Part shown: piece by piece, positions 44,803 through 53,611 of the stretch
How positions within the stretch are numbered: position 1 is the first letter of the stretch
How the letters are laid out: every line of letters starts with the position of its first letter
Source: Prorocentrum cordatum
Lineage: Eukaryota > Sar > Dinophyceae > Prorocentrales > Prorocentraceae
Direction: 5' to 3'
Assembly: GCA_963575745.1 (NCBI GenBank)
Contig: CAUYUJ010005670.1
Coordinates: 481,962 to 545,961, forward strand
Length of the DNA: 64,000 nt
Program-made: the position numbers and the translations under genes
The notes under the pieces: model-generated
The model's database searches: none
What the model saw: only the letters and a program-made list of their open reading frames with translations
Told to the model about the DNA's origin: nothing

Positions 44803-47800
44803 CTAGAGAGTGCGATGGAGCCGGCTGCCCTCGTCGCGCACCTTAAAGCCCATAGCCTCAAAATGCCGTCTCAGATGTGTCTGATCCAGAGCCTTTGTGA
44901 ACGCATCGGCCGGGTTCTGGAGTCCCGGCACATGCTTGATCTCTACTTTGCCTGCCTTGACCTGGTCCTGGAGCCACAAGAATCTCGTGTCGATGTGGCG
45001 GACAGCGCCAAGGCCCTGCCGCGTGGCGATGCCCTCGGCTGCCACGCTGTCGCTGCGCAGTAGTGGCATCTCTAGATGCTGCACGCCAAAGTCTTGGAGC
45101 ATCGACTGGAGCCCCAGAGCGTGGCTCGCACCCTTCAGCATCGCATAGTACTCGGACTCCCCCGACGACAGCGCCACCGTGGTCTGCTGGGTGGAAGCGT
45201 GCTTCACGAGATGGGAGCCGAGCATGAGCATCATGCCACTGCGTGATTTCCTGGTGGTAGCCTCGCCAGCCCAGTCAGCATCTACGAAGATCTCGATGCG
45301 CGTGGGGACCTCCTGCAGCTTGAACACCAGCGAGGCCTGCTTGAGGTATCGCCCCAGGCGCTTCAGGTCCATCATGTCCGACTCTCGTGGCGTCTTCATC
45401 GACTTGGCCAGAGAAGACGCTATGTAGCTGAGGTCCGGCCTGTCCTGCCCGATGTAGCTCGCACGCATGACCAGCGAGCGGTAGAGCTTGGACTGTGCGT
45501 CATCGAGCGTCTGGGACTGCGATGCTTCGATCATCTCGGTCACACTCTTCTTGACCGCAGGCGTCTGCACCGGCTTGGCGTCGCACAGGTGCAGGTCCCG
45601 AAGGATCATGTCAACGTGGCGGACGTCAGACTCGATGCGTGCTTCACCTGCGGCGGGATCCCAGATGAGCACGCGGTTCAGGTAGACCGTGCTCTGGACC
45701 CCTTCGGCCGCCGAGGAGAGGCGGCCAGTGACCTTGTAGTCATACTTCTTCAACAGCTCGTCGAACCAGGCCTCGTCGTCTGCATACATCAGCACGCCGA
45801 AGTCGTCGCCATGCACCTCGAGGGCAATGTCAAGCCCTGGGTGCCACAGGATGGCGGGACTCGACTTCCCCTGCAGGAACTCGACGGACTTGAGCAGCTC
45901 GACGTAGTCACCCTGCCAGACCTGGCTCGCATCCATCGTGCCGTACATCGTGCGAAGGAGAAGTCCGACGAGTGGCTCCTCCTCGCCCTGGCGCTCCTCG
46001 GGCGGAAGCTCCACCCACAGGCGTCTCTGCACGTGCCCGTAGAAGTGGGCACGCGACACGTCGTAGAACTTGTACAGCACCTCGCGGGGCTCCGAGCTCT
46101 GGAACTGCTCGAACGCCCTGCTGAGGAACAGGCTGACCAGCGCCTTGAACGCCTCCAGCGGTGGCGTCCCCGAGAAGAGGTCCTGCTGCGGCGGCAGCAG
46201 CCCCTCGGCGCGCCGGCGAACCTTCATCTCCCGTGCCACGAGCCTCGAGCGGTACAGCGGTCGCTCGAGGTCCCCCTTGTTGGTGTCAATCCACCGCGTG
46301 TCGATGGCACGACCTCCTTCCGCCTCCATCTCGCGGCGTGGAACCTTCTTCCACACTCCGCGGCTGCGGCGCCACTCCAGCTCCTCAGCCCTGGCCTCCT
46401 TCACCTTCAGCGGGTCGAGGAAGCCCCCGCGGACGTCGTCCACGAACGCCTCCGCCTCCTGGTCCATATCCTCGACGTGAGGCGAGGGCCCGGCGGTGAA
46501 GCCCGCCAGGTCAGACAGCGATTCTCGAACTCGAAGTTCCTCCCTGAGGCCGCGAAGGATGGCTCTGACCAGGCGGGGTGGGTACACCTGCGCCTTTCGA
46601 GCCCTCCTGTCACCGATCAAGTGCACGTGCCGGTAGGGTTCGCCGCCGATGGACTGGCAGCGGCACTCCCCAGCAAGGATGTCGGCCAAGACCTGCGAGT
46701 TCGTCAGCCAGCCCGTCTCCTTGCGCACGAATGCCTCGCGCCCATCGGGCCCCTGAGCGTGGAGGCCCCAGCGGCACATCGGGCCGCGCACCAAGTACAC
46801 GCCCGGCAACTCCTTAACCCTCTGGACGCACGGCCGCGACCAGGAGGATGCGCCCCAGGGGTGCTCATGCAGGAAAAGTGTTCCTCGCTGATGCCTGCTC
46901 TCGCACACCTTCATGGAGAAGTCCAGGTGTGTCTCGCCCTCGAGGACCTCGGAAGCCACGACGCCCTCGTCCCGCTTGAAGTTGCTGAGCTGCCTGAGCT
47001 TGGAGAAGACCGTGCACGGCGGAGAGGTCACTGTGAGGAGAGGGTCCTCCTCCAGCAGCTTCTTCATGACTGCTCGGCGGTGGTCCTCGCGAAGCAAGTC
47101 CCAGCCGGTGTAGAGGTCCGCCGCGAGGCCTGCCGTCAGGCCCATGCCGAGCGCCTTCCCCTTGAAGCGCTCGGGCGAGTAGACCTCTGCGAGGTCAACC
47201 CCGTTGATCTCGGTCAACGGCGCGGACACCTCCTTTAGCTCCTTGATCGACATGGCATTGTCGCCGATCAGGTCCGTGGCGCTCACCAGCGCCAGGATCT
47301 CCCTGTAGATCTTGCCCTTGACCTCGTCAAAGGCGCCGACGTCCATGGAGCTGCCAGCTCGTGCAGCTGGTCCTGCCAAGTCCTCCATGTCGCCACCTCC
47401 TCTAGCCCCCTCTGGGCTAGGAGCGGGCTGCACCAGCCCGGCGGACACTGCCGCGCTCGCCGGTCCAGCCGACGAGCTCGAGCCTCCGTCCACTATCATC
47501 TGCCCGTGGAGGTCCGGCTCGCTCCCGGCTCTCTTGAGCCCCCTTGGCCCGTCTCGCAACTGCGGCGGGCGGCGCTCCTCGGCGGACACGCTCGCAGCAC
47601 GCTTCCTCGATGCTGCCGGTGGCGTCGCCGGGGCACCCGCACGTGGACCTGCCATGGCCACGTCTGCGCCGGGTCCTGCCGCGGCGCCTCCTCCGCCGCT
47701 GGCCGCGGCGGCTCCTTCGCCGCCGGCTGCGGCTGCTCCAGGCTGGGGCGCCGGCTGCGCCGCGCTCTCCTCCGCCTGAGCCTCGCGAGCACTCGCCCTC

Positions 47801-49161
47801 AGGTGGTGCTCCGCCAGTCTCCGCTGGCCTGCCGAGTCCTTCATCAGCTCGGCCTCGATGCGATCGCGGCACTCTTGGGAGCGCGCGACCCGCGCCGACC
47901 CCCTTGCCATGAGGTCCGCGCAGCCTGGACACCCCGGAGTAGCTCCGAAGCGTTCGATGTCCTTCTTGAGTACGTAGCGTCTCCTGACCACGGTGTCGTG
48001 GTCCTCCTGCGTGTCTCTGGTCACGGTGATCGGGCCCACGGGCTGCGCGAGCAACACCGCGGGAGAAACCTCCCACGGCAGTCCAGCAAGCCTGCCCCAC
48101 GACCCTGGTGCCTCCGGCGACCATGCCTGGGCTCGATGTAGGCGCTTGAAGCCCTGGGCCCGCACCACACCCGACTGCGTCATGACGAGCAGCGCGCCTG
48201 TCCGCGAGTGGTAGCCCACGAAGTGCCCCATCAGCATCTTGGGGGCCAGCGTGCTCCTCTCGTCTCCGACTCCGAGAGGTCGATAGTGCACCCTCTCACC
48301 GAACTCCGCCGCGAACTTCCTCCAGGGGCGGCCACACCTCCGCTGCTCGGCCGACATGCCGTCAACGCCGAGCCTGAACTTGGAGATGGAGTCCGCGGCA
48401 AACTGGGGCAGCCACCTGACGATGGGATGCCCGGGCGAGATCTCGAAGCCGAAGGACTTCTGCATGGAGAAGAAGTTCGCTCGGATGACCTTCTTCACCT
48501 CCTTCACGCTGGCTTCGACCTCGCCGTTGCTCTTGTGCTCGCCCTTGGGCGACTCCTGCGGGATGCACTCGACATGCTGGCCCACACCAACCATCACTGC
48601 ATTCTTGATCGCACAGATGCTCGCCTCGCCGTCGGACTTGAGCACGACACGGCGGTGCCCGAGGTGCTTCAAGAAGCCCACGAGCCACTTGACCACGAAG
48701 TCGGACGCGGTCTTGTCCTTGACGGCGGTCGCCCCCTTCATGCCGTACTTGCAGTCCGTCACCACTAAGATGGGGATGGAGCCGTCGTCCTCCACGTCCT
48801 GGACCTTCTCCCCGATGAAGGCGAAGTCCATGCTGACGACCGGGTCGGCGTCATCACGATCCTCAGGTCGCCTGGCGCGCTGGGCGCCTAGGCCGGCTGC
48901 CCGCGCGCACTCCTCGCACCACGAGCGGTAGACCGCGTGTCCAGATGCCAAGTGCTGCTCCCGCTCTGCCTGCGTCGGCGCCCTGCCACGGCGCGCGACT
49001 CGAGCGGGTGCCACCTCCGGCGCCTGCTGCTCCTCCTCCTGGCCCACGTCTAAGTCGGTGAGCGGCGCTGGGCCCGGGCTCCCAGCAACAGCGCCGCCTC
49101 CTCCCGGCCTTACGGCCAGGCCTGCCGGGGAGGGACTGGCGACCCGCCCTCGACCGGGCAC
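44803..49161 (-). CDS. Copia pol: integrase, C5-methyltransferase-like block, RT, RNase H
   Basis: 1,452 residues counted from a GTG at 49,161; the frame is open back to 49,251 and has no ATG until residue 111, so it is probably made as a -1 fusion to Gag-PR. Domains: integrase zinc motif H70-H75-C82-C85; catalytic core D112, D177 and E216 (NGEVE). An Ala/Pro-rich linker spans about 460-610. A block at about 655-875 has YTGWDLL, TSPPCTVFS (Cys716), HEHP, RKETGWLTNS and YPPRL, the order of cytosine-C5 methyltransferase motifs. RT about 930-1,170: SRLVAREMK, D1034 in FYDVSRAHFYG, and VHGDD (D1119-D1120) replacing YVDD. RNase H about 1,288-1,425: DADWAG, SSGESEYYA (E1335), D1371 and HIDTRFLWLQ. 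All catalytic residues expected for IN, RT and RH are present. Long for copia pol because of the linker and extra block. Confidence 0.93.
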   Translation of the reverse strand: MPGRGRVASPSPAGLAVRPGGGGAVAGSPGPAPLTDLDVGQEEEQQAPEVAPARVARRGRAPTQAEREQHLASGHAVYRSWCEECARAAGLGAQRARRPEDRDDADPVVSMDFAFIGEKVQDVEDDGSIPILVVTDCKYGMKGATAVKDKTASDFVVKWLVGFLKHLGHRRVVLKSDGEASICAIKNAVMVGVGQHVECIPQESPKGEHKSNGEVEASVKEVKKVIRANFFSMQKSFGFEISPGHPIVRWLPQFAADSISKFRLGVDGMSAEQRRCGRPWRKFAAEFGERVHYRPLGVGDERSTLAPKMLMGHFVGYHSRTGALLVMTQSGVVRAQGFKRLHRAQAWSPEAPGSWGRLAGLPWEVSPAVLLAQPVGPITVTRDTQEDHDTVVRRRYVLKKDIERFGATPGCPGCADLMARGSARVARSQECRDRIEAELMKDSAGQRRLAEHHLRASAREAQAEESAAQPAPQPGAAAAGGEGAAAASGGGGAAAGPGADVAMAGPRAGAPATPPAASRKRAASVSAEERRPPQLRDGPRGLKRAGSEPDLHGQMIVDGGSSSSAGPASAAVSAGLVQPAPSPEGARGGGDMEDLAGPAARAGSSMDVGAFDEVKGKIYREILALVSATDLIGDNAMSIKELKEVSAPLTEINGVDLAEVYSPERFKGKALGMGLTAGLAADLYTGWDLLREDHRRAVMKKLLEEDPLLTVTSPPCTVFSKLRQLSNFKRDEGVVASEVLEGETHLDFSMKVCESRHQRGTLFLHEHPWGASSWSRPCVQRVKELPGVYLVRGPMCRWGLHAQGPDGREAFVRKETGWLTNSQVLADILAGECRCQSIGGEPYRHVHLIGDRRARKAQVYPPRLVRAILRGLREELRVRESLSDLAGFTAGPSPHVEDMDQEAEAFVDDVRGGFLDPLKVKEARAEELEWRRSRGVWKKVPRREMEAEGGRAIDTRWIDTNKGDLERPLYRSRLVAREMKVRRRAEGLLPPQQDLFSGTPPLEAFKALVSLFLSRAFEQFQSSEPREVLYKFYDVSRAHFYGHVQRRLWVELPPEERQGEEEPLVGLLLRTMYGTMDASQVWQGDYVELLKSVEFLQGKSSPAILWHPGLDIALEVHGDDFGVLMYADDEAWFDELLKKYDYKVTGRLSSAAEGVQSTVYLNRVLIWDPAAGEARIESDVRHVDMILRDLHLCDAKPVQTPAVKKSVTEMIEASQSQTLDDAQSKLYRSLVMRASYIGQDRPDLSYIASSLAKSMKTPRESDMMDLKRLGRYLKQASLVFKLQEVPTRIEIFVDADWAGEATTRKSRSGMMLMLGSHLVKHASTQQTTVALSSGESEYYAMLKGASHALGLQSMLQDFGVQHLEMPLLRSDSVAAEGIATRQGLGAVRHIDTRFLWLQDQVKAGKVEIKHVPGLQNPADAFTKALDQTHLRRHFEAMGFKVRDEGSRLHRTL
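46537..47199 (-). other. Methyltransferase-like domain within copia pol
   Basis: Residues about 655-875 of pol. Seen: AEVYSPERFKGKALGMGLTA, DLYTGWDLL, then DPLLTVTSPPCTVFSKL with candidate nucleophile Cys716 (codon 47,014-47,016), FLHEHPWGASSW, CRWGL, VRKETGWLTNS, CRCQSI, HVHLIG and YPPRLVRAIL. C5-methyltransferases use motif IV PPC, motif VI ENV, motif VIII QxRxR and motif X; here ENV is replaced by EHP and QxRxR by RKET. A catalytically competent, diverged or structural-only role are all possible. It lies between integrase and RT, where ordinary copia pols have a linker. Confidence 0.65.
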
Positions 49162-51023
49162 AAGTCCCAGCTCTCGCGGTGGTCGCCGAACGAGACTCTC
49201 CTGACGTGGCCTCCCTCGTTCTTCTTGATGTAGCCTGCGTAGATGCCCTTCTCAACGTACAGAGGCACCACGCCCGACTCACTCCACACAGCATCACGGA
49301 TGAGAGCGTCGACGCGGTTCACGATGTCCGAGCCGGCCGGGAGGATGTAGCCACCCTCCTTCGTCAGCCAGGTGGCCCGGCCCGTGCGGTGAGTCTGCGA
49401 GGCCGAGACCAGCGGGTTGTGGATGCTGGCCAAGCGTGCCTTCAGTCTGATCGGCTCGCTCCACTCGGATCGCCCTTGGATGCATACTCCGCCCGAGTCG
49501 GCTATGATCTCACCGCTGGCCGTCCGATAGCTCGCATTCGGATCAGCCGGGAGCCGCTCGCCCTTGGTGTTCTCAGGGAAGGTGGTCACCGCCGCTCCCG
49601 AGTCGAACGTGAACCTGATCCACTCCTGGTCGTCGACGGTCTCGTCGAAGCTGTTGAGCTCGAACGTGCACAGCTCGAAGGAGCCAAGGTTCGTGGAACC
49701 CACCTGGCTCGCTGAGGGCGGTAGGCTGGTGATCGTGCTGTTGTTGCCGTCGTCCCAGTTGTCTCCGTAGACCGGCTGGCTCGAGCTTAACGCGGCACCG
49801 GGCTCGAAGGAGTTGGTGTCCCAGCGGCGATTCTTGCCCTTGCCTTTGTCCTTGTCTGCGCCCTTGCCCTTGCCTTTGCCTTTGCTGCCCTTGCCGTCGC
49901 CGGTCTTCCCGCCAGTCAGGCGGGCTGTGCACTCATTCGACGTGTGGCCCCAGCCACCGCAGCGCCAGCACTGCACCGTCCGCTTGTCACGCGGCTTGGG
50001 TGTCTGGCCCTTCTTGCCGTTCTTGTCACCTTTACCTTTGGACTTGCCCTTGCCTCCTTTGTACAGTGAGTCAACGTCCATTGGATCACCTCGCTTCCGT
50101 CGGAGTAGGGCACCTTGCGACTGTCTCGACTCCAGGAAGCTCCTGATCTCCTCTACGACCTTCTCCGACGTGTCTAACCGATGCTTGTTCATCGCGAGGT
50201 GGAGTTCGAGCTCTTCCGGCACCATAGTCTCCAGGGCTGCAACCTTCACGTCATCGTCGACCACCTTGCCCAGGCCGTCGGCCTTCTTCCTCTCGTACCG
50301 GCGGATGAGCTCCTCCCATTCCTCGAGCTTGGCGTACAGGTCGCTGAGGGTGCACCGCTGCGGGTTCATGATCTGCTTCAAGAGAACGCGGCGCTTGCCG
50401 CCTGAAGCTGGGTCCCAGCGCCTGATGAGCTTCCTCATCGCCTCAGCGCCGTTGCCCTTGGGAGTGTTCATCACTAGGGCAAAGCTCTCACCTTCTGTCA
50501 GCGTCTGGAGTGCGACGTACAGCTGGCTGACCTTCTCGCGGAGGTCTGGAATGAATTCATCTTCATCATCGTCGTCGCTGCCGAACCGTGCCTCCAGAAC
50601 CTCCATGCTGATAACCGTGGTCTCCTGCGCCTGATCCTCCACCCACTCCAGCAGCTTACGGAACTGCTCTCCGAAGACTGCCGTCAGGTACGCATTGGTC
50701 TTGCGGGACCACTCCAGGAACTTTGCTTCCTCATTCTTGAAGATGGAGGGCTTGCCTAACCCCTTGGTGTCCACGAGGGAAAAGGCCGGCGCAGACGACT
50801 TATCCTTTCGTTCATCCGACAGCTTCTGCACCGCATCGCCGAGCTGCTCTGCCAGACGCGGTAGATCTCCCTGCGCCTGGACCTGTCGAGCGAGCTCCGT
50901 CCGGATCTGAACATTCTGCTGCTGCATCTGCTCGGCCTGCTGTGACAACTGCGCATTCTGGAGCGTCAGCGCCTCCACAGCCGACTGCAGGCTAGCCAGG
51001 GCCTGCTTCTCCTGATCGTTCAT
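49110..51023 (-). CDS. Copia Gag-protease
   Basis: 637 residues from an ATG at 51,023, 287 nt inside the 5' LTR. Residues 1-75 are Gln/Leu-rich and likely coiled coil. About 90-300 form the helical Gag body (W105, LLEWVED, LTEGESFALV, RRWDP, LEEWEELIRRYE) that would build the particle. The motif GDPMDVD at 312-318 is followed by Gly/Lys runs. A single CCHC knuckle C352-C355-H360-C365 binds RNA. More Gly/Lys runs precede a protease region with D474-S475-G476-A477 (FTFDSGAAVTTFP) and RTASGE at 500-505. The frame ends VPPRQAWP at 49,110, overlapping pol, which is in the -1 register. Protease therefore travels with Gag, not with IN-RT, in this element. Confidence 0.92.
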   Translation of the reverse strand: MNDQEKQALASLQSAVEALTLQNAQLSQQAEQMQQQNVQIRTELARQVQAQGDLPRLAEQLGDAVQKLSDERKDKSSAPAFSLVDTKGLGKPSIFKNEEAKFLEWSRKTNAYLTAVFGEQFRKLLEWVEDQAQETTVISMEVLEARFGSDDDDEDEFIPDLREKVSQLYVALQTLTEGESFALVMNTPKGNGAEAMRKLIRRWDPASGGKRRVLLKQIMNPQRCTLSDLYAKLEEWEELIRRYERKKADGLGKVVDDDVKVAALETMVPEELELHLAMNKHRLDTSEKVVEEIRSFLESRQSQGALLRRKRGDPMDVDSLYKGGKGKSKGKGDKNGKKGQTPKPRDKRTVQCWRCGGWGHTSNECTARLTGGKTGDGKGSKGKGKGKGADKDKGKGKNRRWDTNSFEPGAALSSSQPVYGDNWDDGNNSTITSLPPSASQVGSTNLGSFELCTFELNSFDETVDDQEWIRFTFDSGAAVTTFPENTKGERLPADPNASYRTASGEIIADSGGVCIQGRSEWSEPIRLKARLASIHNPLVSASQTHRTGRATWLTKEGGYILPAGSDIVNRVDALIRDAVWSESGVVPLYVEKGIYAGYIKKNEGGHVRRVSFGDHRESWDLCPVEGGSPVPPRQAWP

Positions 51024-51295
51024 CGCAGCTGCCTGGCCTTGACGTACTTAAGGCACTCCCCGAGCACCGACCAGAAACCCTTCAGGTACTTCTGCTTCAG
51101 CACCTTCGCCACCACGTGGCGCCACCTGCGCTGCACCCTGCCGTCGGTCTTCTCGACCGGAGCCTCCTCGTCTGGCACCCACAGCCACACGCCACCCGCA
51201 GCCCCGCTATCGCTGCTCGACGCCGTGGCTGGAGTGTGCAGGGCGGGCCGCGCGGGAGCGCGGCCGGGCTGGTGCGCGCGAGCGCCGGTTGGACC

Positions 51296-51310
51296 GACGC
51301 TCCGCTACCA
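51296..51310 (-). promoter_or_regulatory. Primer binding site (tRNA)
   Basis: Directly inside the 5' LTR the element strand reads TGGTAGCGGAGCGTC. TGG complements the CCA end of a tRNA, and TGGTAGCGGAG resembles initiator-Met sites of other copia elements (TGGTATCAGAG in plants). The exact tRNA cannot be assigned without a host tRNA set. Confidence 0.75.
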
Positions 51311-51399
51311 TGCAACGCTCCTTTGACACAAATGAGCTGCGGACGTCAAACGATATCGATAAGAACAGATACCACTGATTGTGCACGTGAAGGGAAACA
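51311..51399 (-). repeat. 5' LTR, 89 bp
   Basis: Base-for-base identical to 44,494-44,582. It must contain promoter, transcription start and R region for the minus-strand element. No TATA-like box is evident. Confidence 0.95.
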
Positions 51400-51404
51400 C
51401 CCGT
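51400..51404. repeat. Target-site duplication CCCGT, right
   Basis: Matches 44,489-44,493 exactly. Confidence 0.9.
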
Positions 51405-51425
51405 AGGCGATCGACATTTTATCCA

Positions 51426-51617
51426 TACGGCAGGTTCGTGTCGTGCCGACCCCAGCGTTGGTTTTTGACACCGCAGGGATCGTTCAACCTTGAACGATCG
51501 GCCGTTTCCGCAACGTCCAATCGTTCAACATCGATCGATTCTGGGCCGCCGCTGGCGTTCAAAGTTGAACGCCGCTGGCGGGGTCGCCGCCGGTCGACAC
51601 GACACGAACCTACCGTA
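51426..51617. mobile_element. TIR element family L
   Basis: 192 bp. TACGGCAGGTTCGTGTCGTG at the left pairs with the complement of the right end (TACGGTAGGTTCGTGTCGTG), followed inside by GACCCCAGCG / CGCTGGCGGGGTC. CCA on both flanks (51,423-51,425; 51,618-51,620) may be a 3-bp target duplication. The interior has GATCGTTCAA and TTGAACGATC facing each other. Non-coding, single copy here. It begins only 22 bp outside the retrotransposon's right end. Confidence 0.7.
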
Positions 51618-51675
51618 CCATTGCTCACGCCCCGACAACTCCCACCTCGGCCAATCGCCGACCACAGCCTTGGCC

Positions 51676-51677
51676 AA

Positions 51678-51758
<81 letters not shown>

Positions 51759-51985
51759 ACGTCGTCGTCGTCGGCGGCGTCGCCGACGTCGTCGTCGACG
51801 TCGACGTCGACGTCGACGTCGCCGCCTCCGCCCGCGGCGGGGAGGGCCACCGCTCGCCGCCGCCAGCCTCGCCCGTGCCGCCGCCGCCGCCGCCGCCCAG
51901 GCCGCCCAGGCCGCCGCCGCCGCCCAGGCCGCCGCCGCCGCCGCCGCCCGCCTCGCCCGCGCCGCCAGCCCCGCCCAGGCCGGCC
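51676..51985. repeat. (CGT)n then (CCG)n tracts
   Basis: Pure (CGT)n at 51,679-51,757, (GACGTC)n-like at 51,785-51,825, then CCG/CAGGCCG triplets to 51,985. Confidence 0.85.
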
Positions 51986-51996
51986 GGGGGGCACGG

Positions 51997-52139
51997 CGAT
52001 GGGCCTGTTTTCCACCACCACCACCGCAAGTTGGAGGGGGGAAGGAGGTGGAGAATGACGAGGAGGAAGAAGAGGGGGAGGTAGACCCCCTCACCCCTCC
52101 AACTCATGGTGGTGGTGGTGGTGGAAAACAGGCCCATCA
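51997..52139. mobile_element. TIR element family F, copy F1
   Basis: 143 bp. CGATGGGCCTGTTTTCCACC, ACCACC at the left mirrors GGTGGTGGTGGAAAACAGGC, CCATCA at the right. CACGG flanks both ends (51,992-51,996; 52,140-52,144), a 5-bp target duplication. The centre is GA-rich. F2 at 58,919-59,088 has the same ends around a longer GAG/GAC insert. Confidence 0.8.
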
Positions 52140-52159
52140 CACGGCACCCGCCCGGGCTG

Positions 52160-52274
52160 CAGATTCGACTGGACTTCGGCTGTGTCTCGTGTTTCGCCTC
52201 TGGCAGGGAGGTGCAGGAAAGCAGCAGGGCAAAACGAACAACGAGACGAAAAACAACGTTTGGGTCCAGCCCTG
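52160..52274. mobile_element. TIR element family E, copy E2
   Basis: The right end ACGTTTGGGTCCAGCCCTG matches E1. The left end (CTGGACTTCGGCTGTG, TCTCGTGTTTCG) pairs partly with CGAACAACGAGACGAAAAAC inside the right arm. Diverged. Confidence 0.5.
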
Positions 52275-52297
52275 CTCGGGGCACCTTGGACCATTCA

Positions 52298-52485
52298 GGG
52301 GCACGAAACATGGCATAAACATAAAAACTCGGAGGTCCGGATCGGCGCTGGACCCCACTCCCTGGACCGACGCGCGGAGCGCGCCGGGGGCGGCGCCAGA
52401 GGCGCCGCCAGGGGTCTCCAGCGCCGATCCGAGAAATCCGCGCGGCCCTCCGAATTTTTTGTGCTTATGTCAGTGTTCGTTCCCC
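52298..52485. mobile_element. TA-flanked hairpin element, copy T2
   Basis: 188-bp relative of T1: GGGGCACGAAACATGGCATA, AACATAAAAACTCGGAGGTC at the left and complement-like CCTCCGAATTTTTTGTGCTT, ATGTCAGTGTTCGTTCCCC at the right. Right flank TA, left flank CA (one change). The centre holds GGCGGCGCCAGAGGCGCCGCC-type symmetry. Confidence 0.7.
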
Positions 52486-52489
52486 TAAT

Positions 52490-53610
52490 TATCCGGTGCC
52501 CCGAGGGGCATCGCTGGCCGGAGGCTCGAGGCTGGGACGCTTTGGTGGGTTCGCGTCGGCGTTCCAGCCTCGGGGTGCGTCCCAGCAGCTGCACCTCGCC
52601 GAGGGCGTGCCGGGGGGGGGGGGGGGCCCGAAGCGCCCCGAACGGCCGTCGAAGACCCGAGCTATGACCCGAAACCTGCGCCTGAACCAGGGAGCCCTCA
52701 GGATTTCCCGAGGAGGCCCCCGCGGCCTCCAGAGCACCCCCTGCGAGGCCCAGAGGGCCCCAGGGGCTCCAAGACTGAGCGACAGGACGGGGCTCCTCGG
52801 GCCAGGGCCGCCCTTTCATTCCCGGTGTTTTTTTCGGTTTCGTGCGTGGGTTTTTCGCCAAATGATCAGGGATGCTCCTCGATGGCCCTCGCCGACGGAA
52901 AATGCACACGTCCGAGCGATGCCAAGCGGTCTGATGGGCCGGCTCAGCCAGACCGTCGGGGCGGGGGCGCAGAGCGGAGGCTTCACTTCCATCGGCGGCC
53001 CCCCAAGTTGCCCCTCCCCACTTCTTTTGCCCGAGGGGCACGGACAGCAAGGCAAGTCAGCTCAGAGTTCGCATCCGCGTTCCCAACGCCCGTTCCCCGC
53101 GGTCGCGTGGGTGGTGTACAAACGTACCTCCCCCAAGTCTCTCCGTGGCGTTCGCCGTGCAGACATAATGCTGGCTCCACAGCTTTTGGTGATCATATCG
53201 CCCCTTCTTCACTCATGCTGCAGGCCCTAGGGCTGTCCCATGGGTCCCTGAATGGCCGGTTCCCACACTTGTCCCCGCAACAGAATTGCAGCGGGAGGGT
53301 CTGAATTCCCCCATCCAGGTTCGGAACGTTTGTCTTCGCAACTCTCTTGCAACGCACAAAAGGGAACACCATCCCTGTGAAATAATTATGCACCCCGCCG
53401 TGTCTGCACAACACAACGCTCGAACGGAAGGTGAAGAGGGCACCCCTTCGAAACATCATGTGCGCGGTGCCGCGATGGTAAAACCGTGAAAGGACGTGCG
53501 CACCCTTCCTTGCCAATCGGGCGCGCTTGCCTCGATTCCTAGACGGCGAGCGAAGATGTCGCTGATCGAGGCAGCGAAGGCGTTGAGCACGTCGCCAATT
53601 AACGCCTCAT
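52490..53610. other. No gene seen; partial family D copy at 52,815-52,923
   Basis: Mostly unique GC-rich sequence. 52,815-52,923 matches the D1 interior and right end (CGGTTTCGTGCGTG, GATGCTCCTCGATGGC, CACACGTCCGAGCGATGCCA), without the left terminal repeat. No supported coding frame. Confidence 0.4.
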
Positions 53611-53611
53611 A

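Larger units (their letters stand above)
44494..51399 (-). mobile_element. Complete Ty1/copia LTR retrotransposon
   Basis: A 6,906-bp element on the minus strand. In element order: 5' LTR (51,399-51,311), tRNA primer site, 287-nt leader, Gag-protease frame (51,023-49,110), integrase / methyltransferase-like / RT / RNase H frame (to 44,803), ~220-nt 3' leader, polypurine tract, 3' LTR (44,582-44,494). IN before RT defines copia over gypsy order. LTRs are identical over 89 bp, target duplications are intact and neither large frame has a stop, so insertion is recent and the copy may be active. The empty site can be read from the flanks as ...CCACCCTCCCCCGT joined to AGGCGATCGAC. It is the only autonomous element in the window. 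Confidence 0.95.

Noticed and set aside
45589-47238. Long plus-strand open frame opposite copia pol
   Set aside because: Shadow of the minus-strand pol codons in GC-rich sequence; pol has all catalytic motifs and this frame has none.
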